A DNA stretch of 64,000 nt from Embleya scabrispora (GTDB lineage Bacteria > Actinomycetota > Actinomycetes > Streptomycetales > Streptomycetaceae): assembly GCF_002024165.1 (NCBI RefSeq), contig NZ_MWQN01000001.1, positions 4,939,501-5,003,500 of the forward strand. The letters run 5' to 3'. This document shows positions 27,344 through 36,536 of the stretch, in pieces. The notes below the pieces were generated by a model. That model was given only the letters and a program-made list of their open reading frames with translations. It searched no databases and was not told where the DNA came from. Numbering within the stretch: position 1 is the first letter of the stretch; every line of letters starts with the position of its first letter. The position numbers were made by a program, and so were the translations under genes.

Positions 27344-27778
27344 ATGGCTGAACGGACCAGCTCGACCATCACGATCGACGCCACGCCGGCCGAGGTCATG
27401 GCCGTCATCGCGGGGTTCGAGGGCTATCCCGAGTGGACCGGCGAGGTCAAGGAGACCGAGGTCCTGGAGATCGACGAGTCGGTCGGGCGCGCGGTGCGGG
27501 TGCGGTTCAAGCTCGACGCGGGCGTGATCAGCGACGAGCACGTGCTCGGCTACACCTGGGAGGACGACCGCGAGGTGCGGTGGACCCTGGTGACCAGCCA
27601 GATGCTCAAGGCGCTCGACGGTCGCTACGCGCTGAGCCCGATCGCCGGCGGCACCGAGGTCACCTACGAACTCACCGTCGACGTCAAGATCCCGATGCTG
27701 GGCATGCTCAAGCGCAAGGCGGAGAAGGTCATCATCGATCGGGCCCTGACCGGGCTCAAGAAGCGCGTCGAGAGCTGA
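27344..27778 (+). CDS. SRPBCC-fold polyketide cyclase/START-like protein
   Basis: A 144-residue cytoplasmic protein of the Coq10/polyketide cyclase superfamily, with ERTSSTITIDATPAEVMAVIAGFEGYPEW at the start of the helix-grip fold and a C-terminal amphipathic helix that closes the pocket. Such proteins bind hydrophobic ligands. The ATG has CCGGAGGA upstream. It lies 7 nt before the ArsA-like ATPase gene, so the two form one transcript; from memory this pair is conserved in Streptomyces. No enzymatic activity can be predicted. Confidence 0.9.
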   Translation: MAERTSSTITIDATPAEVMAVIAGFEGYPEWTGEVKETEVLEIDESVGRAVRVRFKLDAGVISDEHVLGYTWEDDREVRWTLVTSQMLKALDGRYALSPIAGGTEVTYELTVDVKIPMLGMLKRKAEKVIIDRALTGLKKRVES

Positions 27779-27785
27779 TCCGGCG

Positions 27786-28973
27786 GTGACGCGGGTCCTG
27801 CTGGTCACCGGTCTCCCGGGTGCCGGGCGCACGACCGTCGCGGCGGCGACGGCGGTGGCCGCGGCGCGGGCCGGGCGGCGCACGCTGCTCCTCGCCGCCG
27901 ACGGCACGCGCGACGTGGACACGGTGCTCGACGTGCCGGTCGGCGCCGATCCCTTCGACGTGCTGCCCGGGCTGACCGTGCAGCGGGTCGCGGTCCGGGC
28001 CGAGTTCGAGCGCGAGTTCCTGCTGGTGCAGGGACAGCTGGGCGCGGCTCTCGGGGTGGTCGGGGTGGAGCCGCTGGACCCCGAGGAGATCACCGTGCCG
28101 CCGGGCGCGGGGGACGTGCTGGCGCTGCGCGTGCTGGCGCGGGCGGTGGACGCGCGGCGCTACGAGTTGATCGTGGTGGACCTGCCCGCCGCCGAGCGGG
28201 CGGTGCCGGCGCTTGCCGTGCCGGAGGGTCTGGCCCGCTACGTGGACCGGCTGCTGCCGGTGGAGCGGCAGGCGGCGCGCGCGTTGCGGCCGGTGCTCGC
28301 GGCGGTCGCCGGGGTGCCGATGCCCGACGACTGGGTGTACGACACGGCCCGGAGGGTGGCCGCCGAGCTGGAGGTGCTGCGCGCGCTGGTGGCGGCGCCG
28401 ACCACGACCGTGCGGCTGGTGGTGCGGCCCGGGACGGTCGCGTTGGCGGCGGCGCGGCGGGCCGCCTCGGCGCTGGCGCTGTACGGGCATCGCATCGAGG
28501 ACGTGATCGTGAACGGGGTCGGCGCGGCCGACTCGCCCGATCCGGCGGTGCGGGCGCGGGCCGAAGTGGCGCGCGAGACCGTGGACGCGCTGTGCGCGCT
28601 GTTCCCGCGCGTGCCGTTGGCGCAGGTTCCCACGCTGGCCGCCGAGCCGCTGGGTGCGAGCGAACTCGCCGACGTGGCGGCGCACTTCGGCCCGGTGGGC
28701 CCGGGCGGCGCGGCCGACGACGACGGGCACACGATCGAACGCGACGGCGAGCGGCTGCTGTTGCTGCTGCCGCTGCCGGGTACCGATCGCGACGACCTGG
28801 ACCTGCTGCGCCGCGGCGACGAACTGGTGATCACGATCGGCCCGCACCGCCGGCTGATCCGCCTGCCCTCGGCCCTGCGCCGCTGCCTCATCGAGGGCGC
28901 GGGCCTGCGCGACGGCGTCCTGCGCGTCCGCTTCGTCCCGGACCCGTCCGTCTGGATGCGCACGCCGCGGTAG
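27786..28973 (+). CDS. ArsA-like anion-transporting ATPase family protein
   Basis: A 395-residue P-loop ATPase of the ArsA/GET3 group. The deviant Walker A is VTGLPGAGRTT (7-17), with LLLAADGTRD and IVVDLPAAER as the switch regions. The last 90 residues resemble the small alpha-crystallin-like (Hsp20) domain found at the end of actinobacterial ArsA homologues. There is no arsenite pump gene nearby, so arsenic resistance is unlikely; the group is thought to handle proteins or small ligands. The GTG at 27786 follows 7 nt after the SRPBCC gene. Confidence 0.88.
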   Translation: MTRVLLVTGLPGAGRTTVAAATAVAAARAGRRTLLLAADGTRDVDTVLDVPVGADPFDVLPGLTVQRVAVRAEFEREFLLVQGQLGAALGVVGVEPLDPEEITVPPGAGDVLALRVLARAVDARRYELIVVDLPAAERAVPALAVPEGLARYVDRLLPVERQAARALRPVLAAVAGVPMPDDWVYDTARRVAAELEVLRALVAAPTTTVRLVVRPGTVALAAARRAASALALYGHRIEDVIVNGVGAADSPDPAVRARAEVARETVDALCALFPRVPLAQVPTLAAEPLGASELADVAAHFGPVGPGGAADDDGHTIERDGERLLLLLPLPGTDRDDLDLLRRGDELVITIGPHRRLIRLPSALRRCLIEGAGLRDGVLRVRFVPDPSVWMRTPR

Positions 28974-29123
28974 CGCCGGCGGCCCGCCGGAGTTCGGCGC
29001 CGAACGCGGTCGCGCCGGGTCGATCCGGCCGTGCCGGTCGGAGCCTGGTCCGCGGCCCGGGACCGCCCGTTGTCGTCGTGGATCGGGGCGGAGTGTTCGC
29101 GTCGGGCGTTCGAAGCGCGGAGA

Positions 29124-29561
29124 ATGCGTCGGGTGGATCCTGATGAGCGGGTGACGGGCAAGGACGCGGCGGACGCGTGGGCGGGCAGTACGGATGAGGT
29201 GCCGCCGGCCGCGGATGCGAAGGCCGAGGGGGACGGCGGGCGGGAGCGGGTCGATCCCTGGGCGCGGCTCGGGGAGGAGGCTCGGCGGTTGGCCGATGCG
29301 GTGACCGGGGCCGATCGTGGGGACGGGGCGCCGGCCGCGCGGTTGGCGGAGGAGGCGCGACGGCTGGCCGAGACGCTGGTGGAGCAGGCCGGGGCGGTGC
29401 GCGAGCAGGTGGCGCGCAGACATCCGGAGGCGGCCGCGCACCTGGCCGCCGCCGGGACCGAGTTGGCGTCCGCGTACCGGGCCTTCGTCGGCGATCGGGA
29501 GCGCCGGTGGGCCGCGAAGCCGGCCGAGAGCGAGCGGATCCGGCTCGACGACGACGAGTAG
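29124..29561 (+). CDS. DUF5304 family protein
   Basis: A 145-residue acidic helical protein. The N-terminal third is disordered (Asp, Ala, Glu, Gly), then two amphipathic helices (ARLAEEARRLAETLVEQAG and HPEAAAHLAAAGTELASAYRAF) and an acidic tail ending IRLDDDE. The pattern matches what I recall of the DUF5304 proteins found between the ArsA-like gene and glkA in Streptomyces. No function is known. ATG 29124, GTG 29133 and GTG 29151 are possible starts; I used the first. Confidence 0.72.
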   Translation: MRRVDPDERVTGKDAADAWAGSTDEVPPAADAKAEGDGGRERVDPWARLGEEARRLADAVTGADRGDGAPAARLAEEARRLAETLVEQAGAVREQVARRHPEAAAHLAAAGTELASAYRAFVGDRERRWAAKPAESERIRLDDDE

Positions 29562-29941
29562 CCGAGCGGGTGGGCGGTCGGCCGAGCGCAGGGACCGACG
29601 CCGGTTCGCGTCGCCCGCGGGCCCGCCGCCTGCCGCGCGCCGCCTCTCCCGTGCGGGGACCCGTCTCTCGGACCCGGGGCTGTCTGCGGACCCCGGCCCG
29701 GCCTCTTCGGGGCAGGGTCTTCGCGTGGACCGGCCCGCGGTTGCGCCCGCGGGCCCTCGGGAACGAGTCTTCGACCGGGCCCGCCCGCCGGCCTCCGGGA
29801 CGTGCGGTGGTCCTCGCGACGTGGCGGCGGGCGCTCGTGGGCGGCCGGGCCGTGGCCGGCGGGCGTACGCGTGGGGTGGGGGCGGGGAAGGGACCAGTAC
29901 GATCCGTTGCGGGCAATGCACGCGAACGAGCTTGGGACGAC
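29562..29941. other. Non-coding stretch upstream of glkA
   Basis: A 380-nt gap, very G+C-rich, with no credible frame. TACGAT at 29898-29903 is a good -10 candidate for glkA, placing the transcription start about 30 nt before the ATG. Nothing else was recognised. Confidence 0.5.
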
Positions 29942-30880
29942 ATGGGACTCACGATCGGTGTCGACATCGGTGGCACCAAAATCCTCGCGGGTGTGGTCGA
30001 CGCCGACGGGGTGATCCTCGATCGGCTCAAGGTCGCCACCCCCAAGGACGCCGATGGCACCGCGCAGGTGATCGCCGAGGCGGTCAACACCCTGCGGCGC
30101 AACCACGTCGTGGAGGCGGTCGGGCTCGGCGCGGCCGGATTCATCGGCGCGGACCGCTCGACCGTGCTGTTCTCGGCCAACGTCGGCGCCTGGGTCGGCG
30201 AGCCGCTCCGGGATCGGATGGAGGCGCTGATCGGCCTGCCGGTCGTGGTCGAGAACGACGCCAACGCCGCGGCCTGGGGCGAGGTGCGCTTCGGCGCGGC
30301 CGCCGGGCACACCAACGTGATGTGCGTGACCGTCGGCACCGGCATCGGCGGCGCGATCGTGTTCGGCGGCGAGCTGTACCGCGGCGGCGGCGGGATAGCG
30401 GGTGAGCCCGGCCACATGCGGGTGGTGCCCGACGGCCTCGCCTGCCCGTGCGGCAACTACGGCTGCTGGGAGCGGTACGCCAGCGGCAGCGCGCTGACCC
30501 GCTACGCCCGCGACCGGGCGGCCGGCCTGCCCGAGGCGGCGGAGAAGCTGCTCGCCCTCGGCGACGGCACCCCCGCGGGCATCCAGGGCCCGCACGTCAC
30601 CCAGGCCGCGCTGCTCGGCGACCCCGTCTCGCTGGCCGCCTTCCGCGAGCTGGGCACCTGGCTCGGCCAGGGCCTGGCCGACCTGTCCGCCGTGCTCGAC
30701 CCCGCCGCGTTCGTGATCGGCGGCGGCGTCTCGGACGCGGGCGACCTCCTGCTCGTCCCCGCCCTGGAGACCTACCGCAGCGTGCTGCGCCGCGGCCACC
30801 GGCTCGGCGCCGAGGTCGTGGTCGCCACCCTGGGCAGCGACGCGGGACTGGTCGGCGCGGCGGACCTGGCCCGCCACTGA
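29942..30880 (+). CDS. glkA: ROK-family glucokinase
   Basis: A 312-residue ATP-dependent sugar kinase that phosphorylates glucose and, in Streptomyces, mediates glucose repression. The ATP-binding VDIGGTKILAGV (8-19), the catalytic Asp in VVENDANAAAWGE, the second phosphate loop VTVGTGIGGAIV, and the zinc-binding CPCGNYGCWERYASG are all intact. The length equals that of S. coelicolor GlkA as I recall it. The ATG at 29942 has GGGA upstream. Its position behind DUF5304 and before the nuclease-fold gene matches the Streptomyces order. Confidence 0.96.
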   Translation: MGLTIGVDIGGTKILAGVVDADGVILDRLKVATPKDADGTAQVIAEAVNTLRRNHVVEAVGLGAAGFIGADRSTVLFSANVGAWVGEPLRDRMEALIGLPVVVENDANAAAWGEVRFGAAAGHTNVMCVTVGTGIGGAIVFGGELYRGGGGIAGEPGHMRVVPDGLACPCGNYGCWERYASGSALTRYARDRAAGLPEAAEKLLALGDGTPAGIQGPHVTQAALLGDPVSLAAFRELGTWLGQGLADLSAVLDPAAFVIGGGVSDAGDLLLVPALETYRSVLRRGHRLGAEVVVATLGSDAGLVGAADLARH

Positions 30881-30990
30881 CGACACCACCGCCACGCGCG
30901 GAACACACCGCCTCCCGGGGACCGGGTGGGCGTACACAGCTGGTCGATCGTGGTTCGGGCCGGGAGCTCCGAACCGGCAAGGGGGCATCG

Positions 30991-31701
30991 GTGGCCGTCG
31001 CCAACGGAGAGATCCGGGTCATGTCGTACAACGTGCGCTCGCTGCGCGACGATCGGGACGCCCTGGTGCGGATCGTCCGGCACGCCGCGCCCGACCTGCT
31101 CTGCATCCAGGAGGGCCCCCGCTTCGTGCGCCGTCGGCAGGCGGTGGCCCGGCTCGCGCGCGACTGCGGCCTGGTGGTGATCGCCGGCGGCGGCACCGCG
31201 TCGGGGCTGCTCGTGCTCGGCGGACTGCGGGTGACCGTGCGGCGGGCGTACGACGAACTGCCGCCGGCCACGCCCGGGCGGCGTGCGCTCGGGCCGGCCG
31301 GAGCGGTGGTGACGGTCGGCGGCGCCGAATTCGCGCTGGCCAGCGCGCAGTTCGGCCCGGATGCGGCCGAACGGCCGGCGCAGGCCGACGAGTTGCTGCG
31401 CCGGCTGTCCGGCCTTCGAGTCGAACACCGGGTGCTGGCCGGGGACTTCCGCGAGTCGGCGGGCCGTCCCGGCTGGGACCGCCTGGCCGGGGAACTCCGC
31501 GACGGATATCCGACGGCGCCCGGCGGCTCGGAGTTCACCGCGCCGCGCCGCGACCCCGGCCGTCGCCCGGACGCCGTGTTCGTCTCCGAGCACGTCGAGG
31601 TGCTCGGCTGCGGCGTCCCCGACGACGTCACCGACGCCGACTACGCCGCCGCCTCCGACCACCGCCCGGTGCTGGCCACGCTGCGGATACCCGTCGGCTG
31701 A
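30991..31701 (+). CDS. Endonuclease/exonuclease/phosphatase family protein
   Basis: A 236-residue protein with the DNase I/EEP fold. The signature pieces are VMSYNVRSLRDD at the start, LLCIQEGP with the metal-binding Glu, VLAGDFRES in place of the usual GDFN, and the terminal ASDHRPVLATL with the catalytic His. The DFN asparagine is replaced by Arg, so catalysis may differ. The GTG at 30991 is preceded by AAGGGGG. No signal peptide. It may act on nucleic acids or phospholipids; the substrate is unknown. Confidence 0.87.
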   Translation: MAVANGEIRVMSYNVRSLRDDRDALVRIVRHAAPDLLCIQEGPRFVRRRQAVARLARDCGLVVIAGGGTASGLLVLGGLRVTVRRAYDELPPATPGRRALGPAGAVVTVGGAEFALASAQFGPDAAERPAQADELLRRLSGLRVEHRVLAGDFRESAGRPGWDRLAGELRDGYPTAPGGSEFTAPRRDPGRRPDAVFVSEHVEVLGCGVPDDVTDADYAAASDHRPVLATLRIPVG

Positions 31702-31716
31702 CCGGGTGGCTCGGGA

Positions 31717-33507
31717 TCAGGGCTGGAAGCTCGCCTTGAAACCGGCCAGCAACTCCTGCGTGGCCGGGTCGTTCCAGACCGCCTCCGGGGTGTCCATGTA
31801 GAGCGAGTAGCCGCGCCCGGACGGCACCGTGAAGCCGAGGTTGAGCACGTGGTGCCGGGTGCCGCTGCCGTAGGTGAAGTGCCAGGCGGCGGCGGGGTAG
31901 TCACGGTAGTCGGCCTTTTCGATGCTCACCTTCTGGTAGTTGGTGAATCGACGGCGGACGTCGGGCTCGGCCTGCTTCCAGTCCTCGACCGGGTCGGTCG
32001 GTGAACTGGCGACGGTGTCCACGTTGAGCTTGAGGGTGCCCTCGGCGTTGGCGAAGAACTCCTGGCTGTCCTCGGTCTTGACCTTTCGCCACCCGGGCGG
32101 CAGGCCGATCCGGTAGCGGGTGGTCGCGCCGGTGTACGGCGTCCAGCCCGCCGGCAGGCCGTCGACGCCGGTCGGCGGCGGCGTCGAGCCCTGGGTCGGC
32201 GGCGTGGTCCCGGCCGGTGGCGGCGCCGAATCGCTCGGCGGGGGCTCGGTGTTCGGCGGCGGGGTGGGCTGTCCGCCGACCGGGGCGGTCTCGGCGGCCG
32301 GCCCGGGGCTCGACGGTGGCGTCGAACCCGACTGCGGCGCGGGCGAGCCGGAGTCGGCGGTGCCCTTCGCCCGATCGTTCTTGTCGTCGCCGGGGGCGAT
32401 CAGGAACAGGATCAGCCCGACCACGATGCCGAAGACCACCAGGGCGGCGATCGCGGCCGGCAGCGGCAGCCACGGGAAGGTTCGGGCGGGGCGGTCCTCC
32501 CGAGCCGGCTTCGGGGGCTTCGCGGGTGGGGCGACGAGCGGGGAGACGATCTCCGCCTCGCCCCCGGATATCGCGTCGGGTTCGGGCTCGACGGTCCGCG
32601 GCGCGGGTACGACCACGGGTATCGGCTCCGCCGCGGGCAGCGGCGTCGGCGGCAACGCCCGGGTGGCCGCCTGTTCCTCCCGGATCTCGCGCAGCGCGTC
32701 GCGCAACATCGCCTCGGTCTCGGCCGCGTCCGGCCGCCGGGCCGGATCGCGTGCCAACAGCGCGTGCAGGACGGGGTCGAGCGGGCCCGCGTGCTTGGCC
32801 GGCACCGGGTCCTCGCTGACGATCGCGGTCAACGTGGCGAGCGGCGTGGAGCGTTCGAACGGGGCCTTGCCCTCGACCGCCGCGTACAGCGTCGCGCCGA
32901 GCGACCACAGGTCCGAGGCCGCGGTGGGGCTCAGGCCCTTGGCCCGCTCCGGCGGAATGTACGCGGGGGCGCCCAGCACCACGCCCGACTGGGTCACCGA
33001 CGAGTCGCCCTCGACCACCGCGATGCCGAAGTCGCTGAGCACGGCCCGGCCGTCGGGGGTGATCAGCACATTGCCGGGCTTGACGTCACGGTGCAGGATC
33101 CCGGCCGCGTGCGCCGTGCGCAGCGCGTCGATCATGGCCAGACCGATCTCCACCACCGCCTCGGCGGCCATCGGCCCATCGCCCCGGATCACCTCGGCGA
33201 GCGAGCGCGAGGGCACCAACTCCATGACGATCCACGGCCGATCGTCCTCCTCGACGACGTCGTAGACGCGCACCACCGAAGGATGACTCAGCCGCGCGGC
33301 GGCGCGCGCCTCACGGGCGGCACGCTCGCGCAGCCGGGCCCGTTCGGTGTCGTCGGCACCCGGTTGCGGCAACATCTCCTTCACCGCGACCTCGCGTCCC
33401 AGGACCTGGTCCCGAGCCCGCCAGACCGCACCCATACCCCCGCGCCCCAGTCGCTCGGCGAGCAGATAGCGCCCGCCGACCAGGCGTCCCTCGTTGTCCG
33501 CGTCCAC
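31717..33507 (-). CDS. Transmembrane Ser/Thr protein kinase
   Basis: A 596-residue eukaryotic-type kinase. The kinase domain (about 12-275) has the Gly loop LGRGGMGAVW, the lysine in VAVKEM, HRDVKPGNVLI and SDFGIAV, with the APE-like PAYIPPERA. A Pro/Glu juxtamembrane stretch leads to one membrane helix (about 350-370), a Pro/Ser/Thr linker and an extracellular domain of about 140 residues that contains no PASTA unit. The GTG at 33507 is chosen because TACCTT ends 6 nt before it; the ATG at 33546 has a weaker GAGG nearby. The signal it reads is unknown. Confidence 0.92.
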   Translation of the reverse strand: MDADNEGRLVGGRYLLAERLGRGGMGAVWRARDQVLGREVAVKEMLPQPGADDTERARLRERAAREARAAARLSHPSVVRVYDVVEEDDRPWIVMELVPSRSLAEVIRGDGPMAAEAVVEIGLAMIDALRTAHAAGILHRDVKPGNVLITPDGRAVLSDFGIAVVEGDSSVTQSGVVLGAPAYIPPERAKGLSPTAASDLWSLGATLYAAVEGKAPFERSTPLATLTAIVSEDPVPAKHAGPLDPVLHALLARDPARRPDAAETEAMLRDALREIREEQAATRALPPTPLPAAEPIPVVVPAPRTVEPEPDAISGGEAEIVSPLVAPPAKPPKPAREDRPARTFPWLPLPAAIAALVVFGIVVGLILFLIAPGDDKNDRAKGTADSGSPAPQSGSTPPSSPGPAAETAPVGGQPTPPPNTEPPPSDSAPPPAGTTPPTQGSTPPPTGVDGLPAGWTPYTGATTRYRIGLPPGWRKVKTEDSQEFFANAEGTLKLNVDTVASSPTDPVEDWKQAEPDVRRRFTNYQKVSIEKADYRDYPAAAWHFTYGSGTRHHVLNLGFTVPSGRGYSLYMDTPEAVWNDPATQELLAGFKASFQP

Positions 33508-33646
33508 GCAAGGAAGGTACCCGGCCGGGGACTTCCAATGTGGCATGACGCCTCGTCAGAACCGGTCGGGAACAAGCCGAATCATGCCGAAAAGGGTCAT
33601 CCGACGTCGTCCGACCCGGCGGTCCCGTCACCGGCTCGGATCCCGC

Positions 33647-33715
33647 GCCCTCGCCGGCCCGACCACCGTGCCCTCGCCGGCCCGACGACCGCGCCCTCGC
33701 GGGTCAGACCACCGC
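33647..33715. repeat. 23-bp direct repeat, three copies
   Basis: Units starting at 33647, 33670 and 33693, beginning GCCCTCGCCGGCCCGACC in the first copy, with drift in the third. The last unit overlaps the 3' end of the following minus-strand gene, including its stop codon at 33704-33706. Confidence 0.75.
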
Positions 33716-34534
33716 GCCGTCGTCGGGGTCGTCCTCGTCCCGATCCCGGCGCATCCGCGCCACCAGCGCGACGAAACCGCCGGTGAACGCGGCGAACGCG
33801 GCGAACGAGGTCCACGGCCCGACCGCACGGCCCAGCAGCACCGACACGAGGAGGTAGAGCGGTCCGCCGACCAGCGCGATCCAGGCGATCTTGGTCGCCG
33901 CGTCGGTCTTGGGCAGCGGAGGCGGCGGAGGCGGCACGAAGTGCTCGTCGGGGTCCTCGTCCAACTCGTTGATCACCGGCGGCCCCGGCGGCGCGAGCGA
34001 GTAGTCGCGCGGCCCCGCCGCGGCGGGCAGGCCGACCTTGAACGAGCCGTCGGCCGGCCCCTCGGGTCCCGACCGCTCGCCGCCCAGGTCCTCGGCCACC
34101 GGCCAGCGCGGCACCGGGTCGGCGACCTCGTTGTCGAAGGACGCGACGATCTGCGCCCACACCTCGTCGTCGCCCGGCCGCTCGGCGGGTGCCTCGGCGT
34201 CGTTGCTCGCCGGTTCGGCCGACTGCGCCCGGGGCGGCTCCACCGACGGGATGTCGGCGGGTCCGGCCGTCGGCTCCTTGGCCCGCGCGCGCGGCGAGGA
34301 CGGCTCGGTCAGCGAACGCAGGATGGCCCGCGCCCGCGACGTCGCCGCCGCGTCCACCCACAGGCGCTCGATCTGCTCGGGCTCCTCGTCCGGTTCCCGG
34401 GGCTCCAGCGTCGAGACGTACGCCGCCACCCCCGCGTCCCGCAGGGCGTCCAGCATCACGTCGGCCGCCTCGGGATCGAGGTCGGTCAGGGGCTTGAAGG
34501 ACTCCGCGTCGAGTCCGTTGCCACGTCCGCGCAC
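33704..34534 (-). CDS. Conserved actinobacterial membrane protein
   Basis: A 276-residue protein with a soluble N-terminal domain (about 10-75: LDPEAADVMLDALRDAGVAAYV, resembling a small alpha-beta module), a long disordered Glu/Pro/Ala-rich middle with seven prolines in a row, and two C-terminal membrane helices (about 222-262) followed by an acidic tail. I do not recognise a named family, though a similar gene occurs here in Streptomyces as I recall. The GTG at 34534 begins 7 nt after the esterase stop, so the two are co-transcribed. Confidence 0.78.
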   Translation of the reverse strand: MRGRGNGLDAESFKPLTDLDPEAADVMLDALRDAGVAAYVSTLEPREPDEEPEQIERLWVDAAATSRARAILRSLTEPSSPRARAKEPTAGPADIPSVEPPRAQSAEPASNDAEAPAERPGDDEVWAQIVASFDNEVADPVPRWPVAEDLGGERSGPEGPADGSFKVGLPAAAGPRDYSLAPPGPPVINELDEDPDEHFVPPPPPPLPKTDAATKIAWIALVGGPLYLLVSVLLGRAVGPWTSFAAFAAFTGGFVALVARMRRDRDEDDPDDGAVV

Positions 34535-34541
34535 CGTTCGT

Positions 34542-35321
34542 TCAGTCCCTCTCGGCCGTCTCCGGGATCCGCGCGTCCGGCGCGAGCCGGCGTACGAACT
34601 CCAGGCTGGATGCGAAGATCCGTTCCGCGTCGTGATCGAGCGTCGCCACGTGATAGCTGTCGTTGAGCAGGACGTCGGTGACGTCCGTGGAGGAGATCCT
34701 GGCCAACACCGTCTCGGAGTTGGCCGGCGAGACCACGTGATCGTGCGGGCTGTGCAGGAGCAGCACCGGCTGGGTCACCTGCGGCAGGTCGGCGCCGACC
34801 ACCCGCCAGAACCGGGACAGCGAGTAGGCGGCCTTGACCGGGGTGCGCGCGTAGGCGAGCTCGACCGAGCCCTCCTTGCGGATGTCGGAGGCGATGCCGG
34901 CCACCGACGGTATGACGTGCCGCAACACCGGCAGCAGGCGCACCTTCGGATCGTCGGCCTGTACGGACGGATTCACCAGGACCAGCCCCGCCACCTTGTC
35001 GCCGTGCTGCTCGGCCAGCCGCAGGGCCAGTCCGCCGCCCATCGACAGACCCATCACGAACACCGTGTCGCAGCGCTCGCGAAGCCGGTCGAACGCGCGG
35101 TCCACGGCGGCGTACCAGTCGTGCCACGTGGTCAGGTTCATGTCCTGCCACCGGGTGCCGTGACCGGGCAGCAGCGGCAGCGACACGCTCAGCCCGGCCG
35201 CGGCGAGGTGTCGGGCCCACGGCCGCAACGACTGCGGCGTGCCGGTGAACCCGTGACACAGCAGGACGCCCACCGGACCGCCGTCGTGGTGGTCGGGCTC
35301 GGCACCGGGCAGGATCGACAC
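34542..35321 (-). CDS. Alpha/beta hydrolase (carboxylesterase/monoacylglycerol lipase-like)
   Basis: A 259-residue cytoplasmic serine hydrolase. LLCHGFTGTPQSL gives the oxyanion-hole loop, FVMGLSMGGGLAL the nucleophile elbow, LLLHSPHDHVVSP the catalytic Asp region and LLNDSYHVATLDHD the His. The pattern matches Est30-type carboxylesterases. The GTG at 35321 has AAGGAG at a proper distance; the longer frame to 35414 is unlikely. The neighbouring plsC-like gene, divergent across 341 nt, suggests a lipid context but this is weak evidence. Confidence 0.9.
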   Translation of the reverse strand: MSILPGAEPDHHDGGPVGVLLCHGFTGTPQSLRPWARHLAAAGLSVSLPLLPGHGTRWQDMNLTTWHDWYAAVDRAFDRLRERCDTVFVMGLSMGGGLALRLAEQHGDKVAGLVLVNPSVQADDPKVRLLPVLRHVIPSVAGIASDIRKEGSVELAYARTPVKAAYSLSRFWRVVGADLPQVTQPVLLLHSPHDHVVSPANSETVLARISSTDVTDVLLNDSYHVATLDHDAERIFASSLEFVRRLAPDARIPETAERD

Positions 35322-35662
35322 CAACGGGCTCCTTCGGGCGACGGGCTGGGCGGGTCGACCGGATGGGCGCCACGTGGGGTGGCGACCGCCGGCCGACGGC
35401 GGTACAGGTTCCATAACGGGGTCGGGAGGCGAGTGGTTCCGCCCCTCACCCCCAACACCTGGGCGCTCTCGAATCGTCCCACGGGCGTGCGCGATGCGTA
35501 CAGCGGCGTAATGCCGGTCCGGGACGGCTCGCCGGCTCGCGCCGAGGCGCGGCCCGCCCCTCGCGCCGGCCGGGGCGCGGGCGCCGGCGACAACTCCCGT
35601 ACCCCGGTCCCGGCCGGGAGCGATGCTCTAGGGTTCGTCCTGTTCCCAGGAGGAGGTCAGGG
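35322..35662. promoter_or_regulatory. Divergent promoter region of hydrolase and acyltransferase genes
   Basis: A 341-nt gap. TAGGGT at about 35630-35635 is a plausible -10 for the acyltransferase gene on the plus strand, followed by the ribosome site AGGAGG. No reading frame or RNA element is convincing elsewhere. Confidence 0.4.
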
Positions 35663-36505
35663 TTGTTCTACCGGCTGATGAAAATGATCGTCGGCCCCGT
35701 ATTGAGGCTCTTCTTCCGCCCCTGGGTGGAGGGTCAGGAGCACATCCCGGACCGGGGCCCGGCCATTTTGGCGAGCAACCACCTCTCGTTCTCGGACTCG
35801 TTCTTCCTGCCCGTGGTCGTCCCGCGCCGGATCACCTTCCTGGCCAAGTCGGACTACTTCACGGGCCGAGGGGTCAAGGGTCGGCTCACCGCCGCGTTCT
35901 TCAAGGGAGTGGGCCAACTGCCCGTGGACCGCAGCGGCGGCCGGGCGAGCGAGGCCGCGCTGAACGCCGGGCTCAAGGTGCTGCGCGAGAACCACCTGTT
36001 CGGCATCTACCCCGAGGGCACCCGCTCGCCGGACGGCCGGCTGTACCGGGGCAAGACCGGGATCGCCCGGCTGGCCCTGGAGTCGGGCGCGCCGGTGATC
36101 CCGGTCGCGATGATCGACACCGAGAAGATCCAGCCACCCGGCAAGATCGTGCCGAAGGTCATGCGGGTGGGCATCCGCGTCGGTGAGCCGCTGGACTTCT
36201 CCCGCTACGAGGGCATGGAGGACGACCGCTTCATCCTGCGCGCGATCACCGACGAGATCATCTACGCGCTGATGGAGCTGTCCGGCCAGGAGTACGTCGA
36301 CATGTACGCGGCCGACGCCAAGAAGCGGATCGACGAGGCGCGCAAGCAGGCGGCGGCGGCCAAGGCCGCCGAGAAGGCCGCGGAACAGGACGCCGAGCAG
36401 GATCCGGGACAGGACACCGGGAAGGGCACGGACCGGGCCGCCGACCCCGATGCCGCGTCCGGGGCGAACGACGACTCGGGCGGCTCCGGCCGACCCGCCG
36501 GCTGA
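35663..36505 (+). CDS. 1-acyl-sn-glycerol-3-phosphate acyltransferase (PlsC family)
   Basis: A 280-residue membrane-associated enzyme that makes phosphatidic acid from lysophosphatidic acid. The motifs are NHLSFSDSFF (HX4D), KGVGQLPVDRSGG, YPEGTRSPDG and VIPVAMI. The C-terminal 60 residues are a charged Ala/Lys/Glu then Asp/Gly tail outside the catalytic domain. The start is TTG at 35663, behind AGGAGGTCAGGG, an unusual codon but with the best ribosome site. The gene is followed after 31 nt by the sensor kinase gene. Confidence 0.92.
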   Translation: MFYRLMKMIVGPVLRLFFRPWVEGQEHIPDRGPAILASNHLSFSDSFFLPVVVPRRITFLAKSDYFTGRGVKGRLTAAFFKGVGQLPVDRSGGRASEAALNAGLKVLRENHLFGIYPEGTRSPDGRLYRGKTGIARLALESGAPVIPVAMIDTEKIQPPGKIVPKVMRVGIRVGEPLDFSRYEGMEDDRFILRAITDEIIYALMELSGQEYVDMYAADAKKRIDEARKQAAAAKAAEKAAEQDAEQDPGQDTGKGTDRAADPDAASGANDDSGGSGRPAG

Positions 36506-36536
36506 CCGGGTCCGCCCGGCACCTCTGGGGGTTCGG

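Noticed and set aside
27786-28973. Arsenic resistance ATPase
   Set aside because: The ArsA fold is present but no arsB, arsC or arsR gene is nearby and the family is conserved at this core position.
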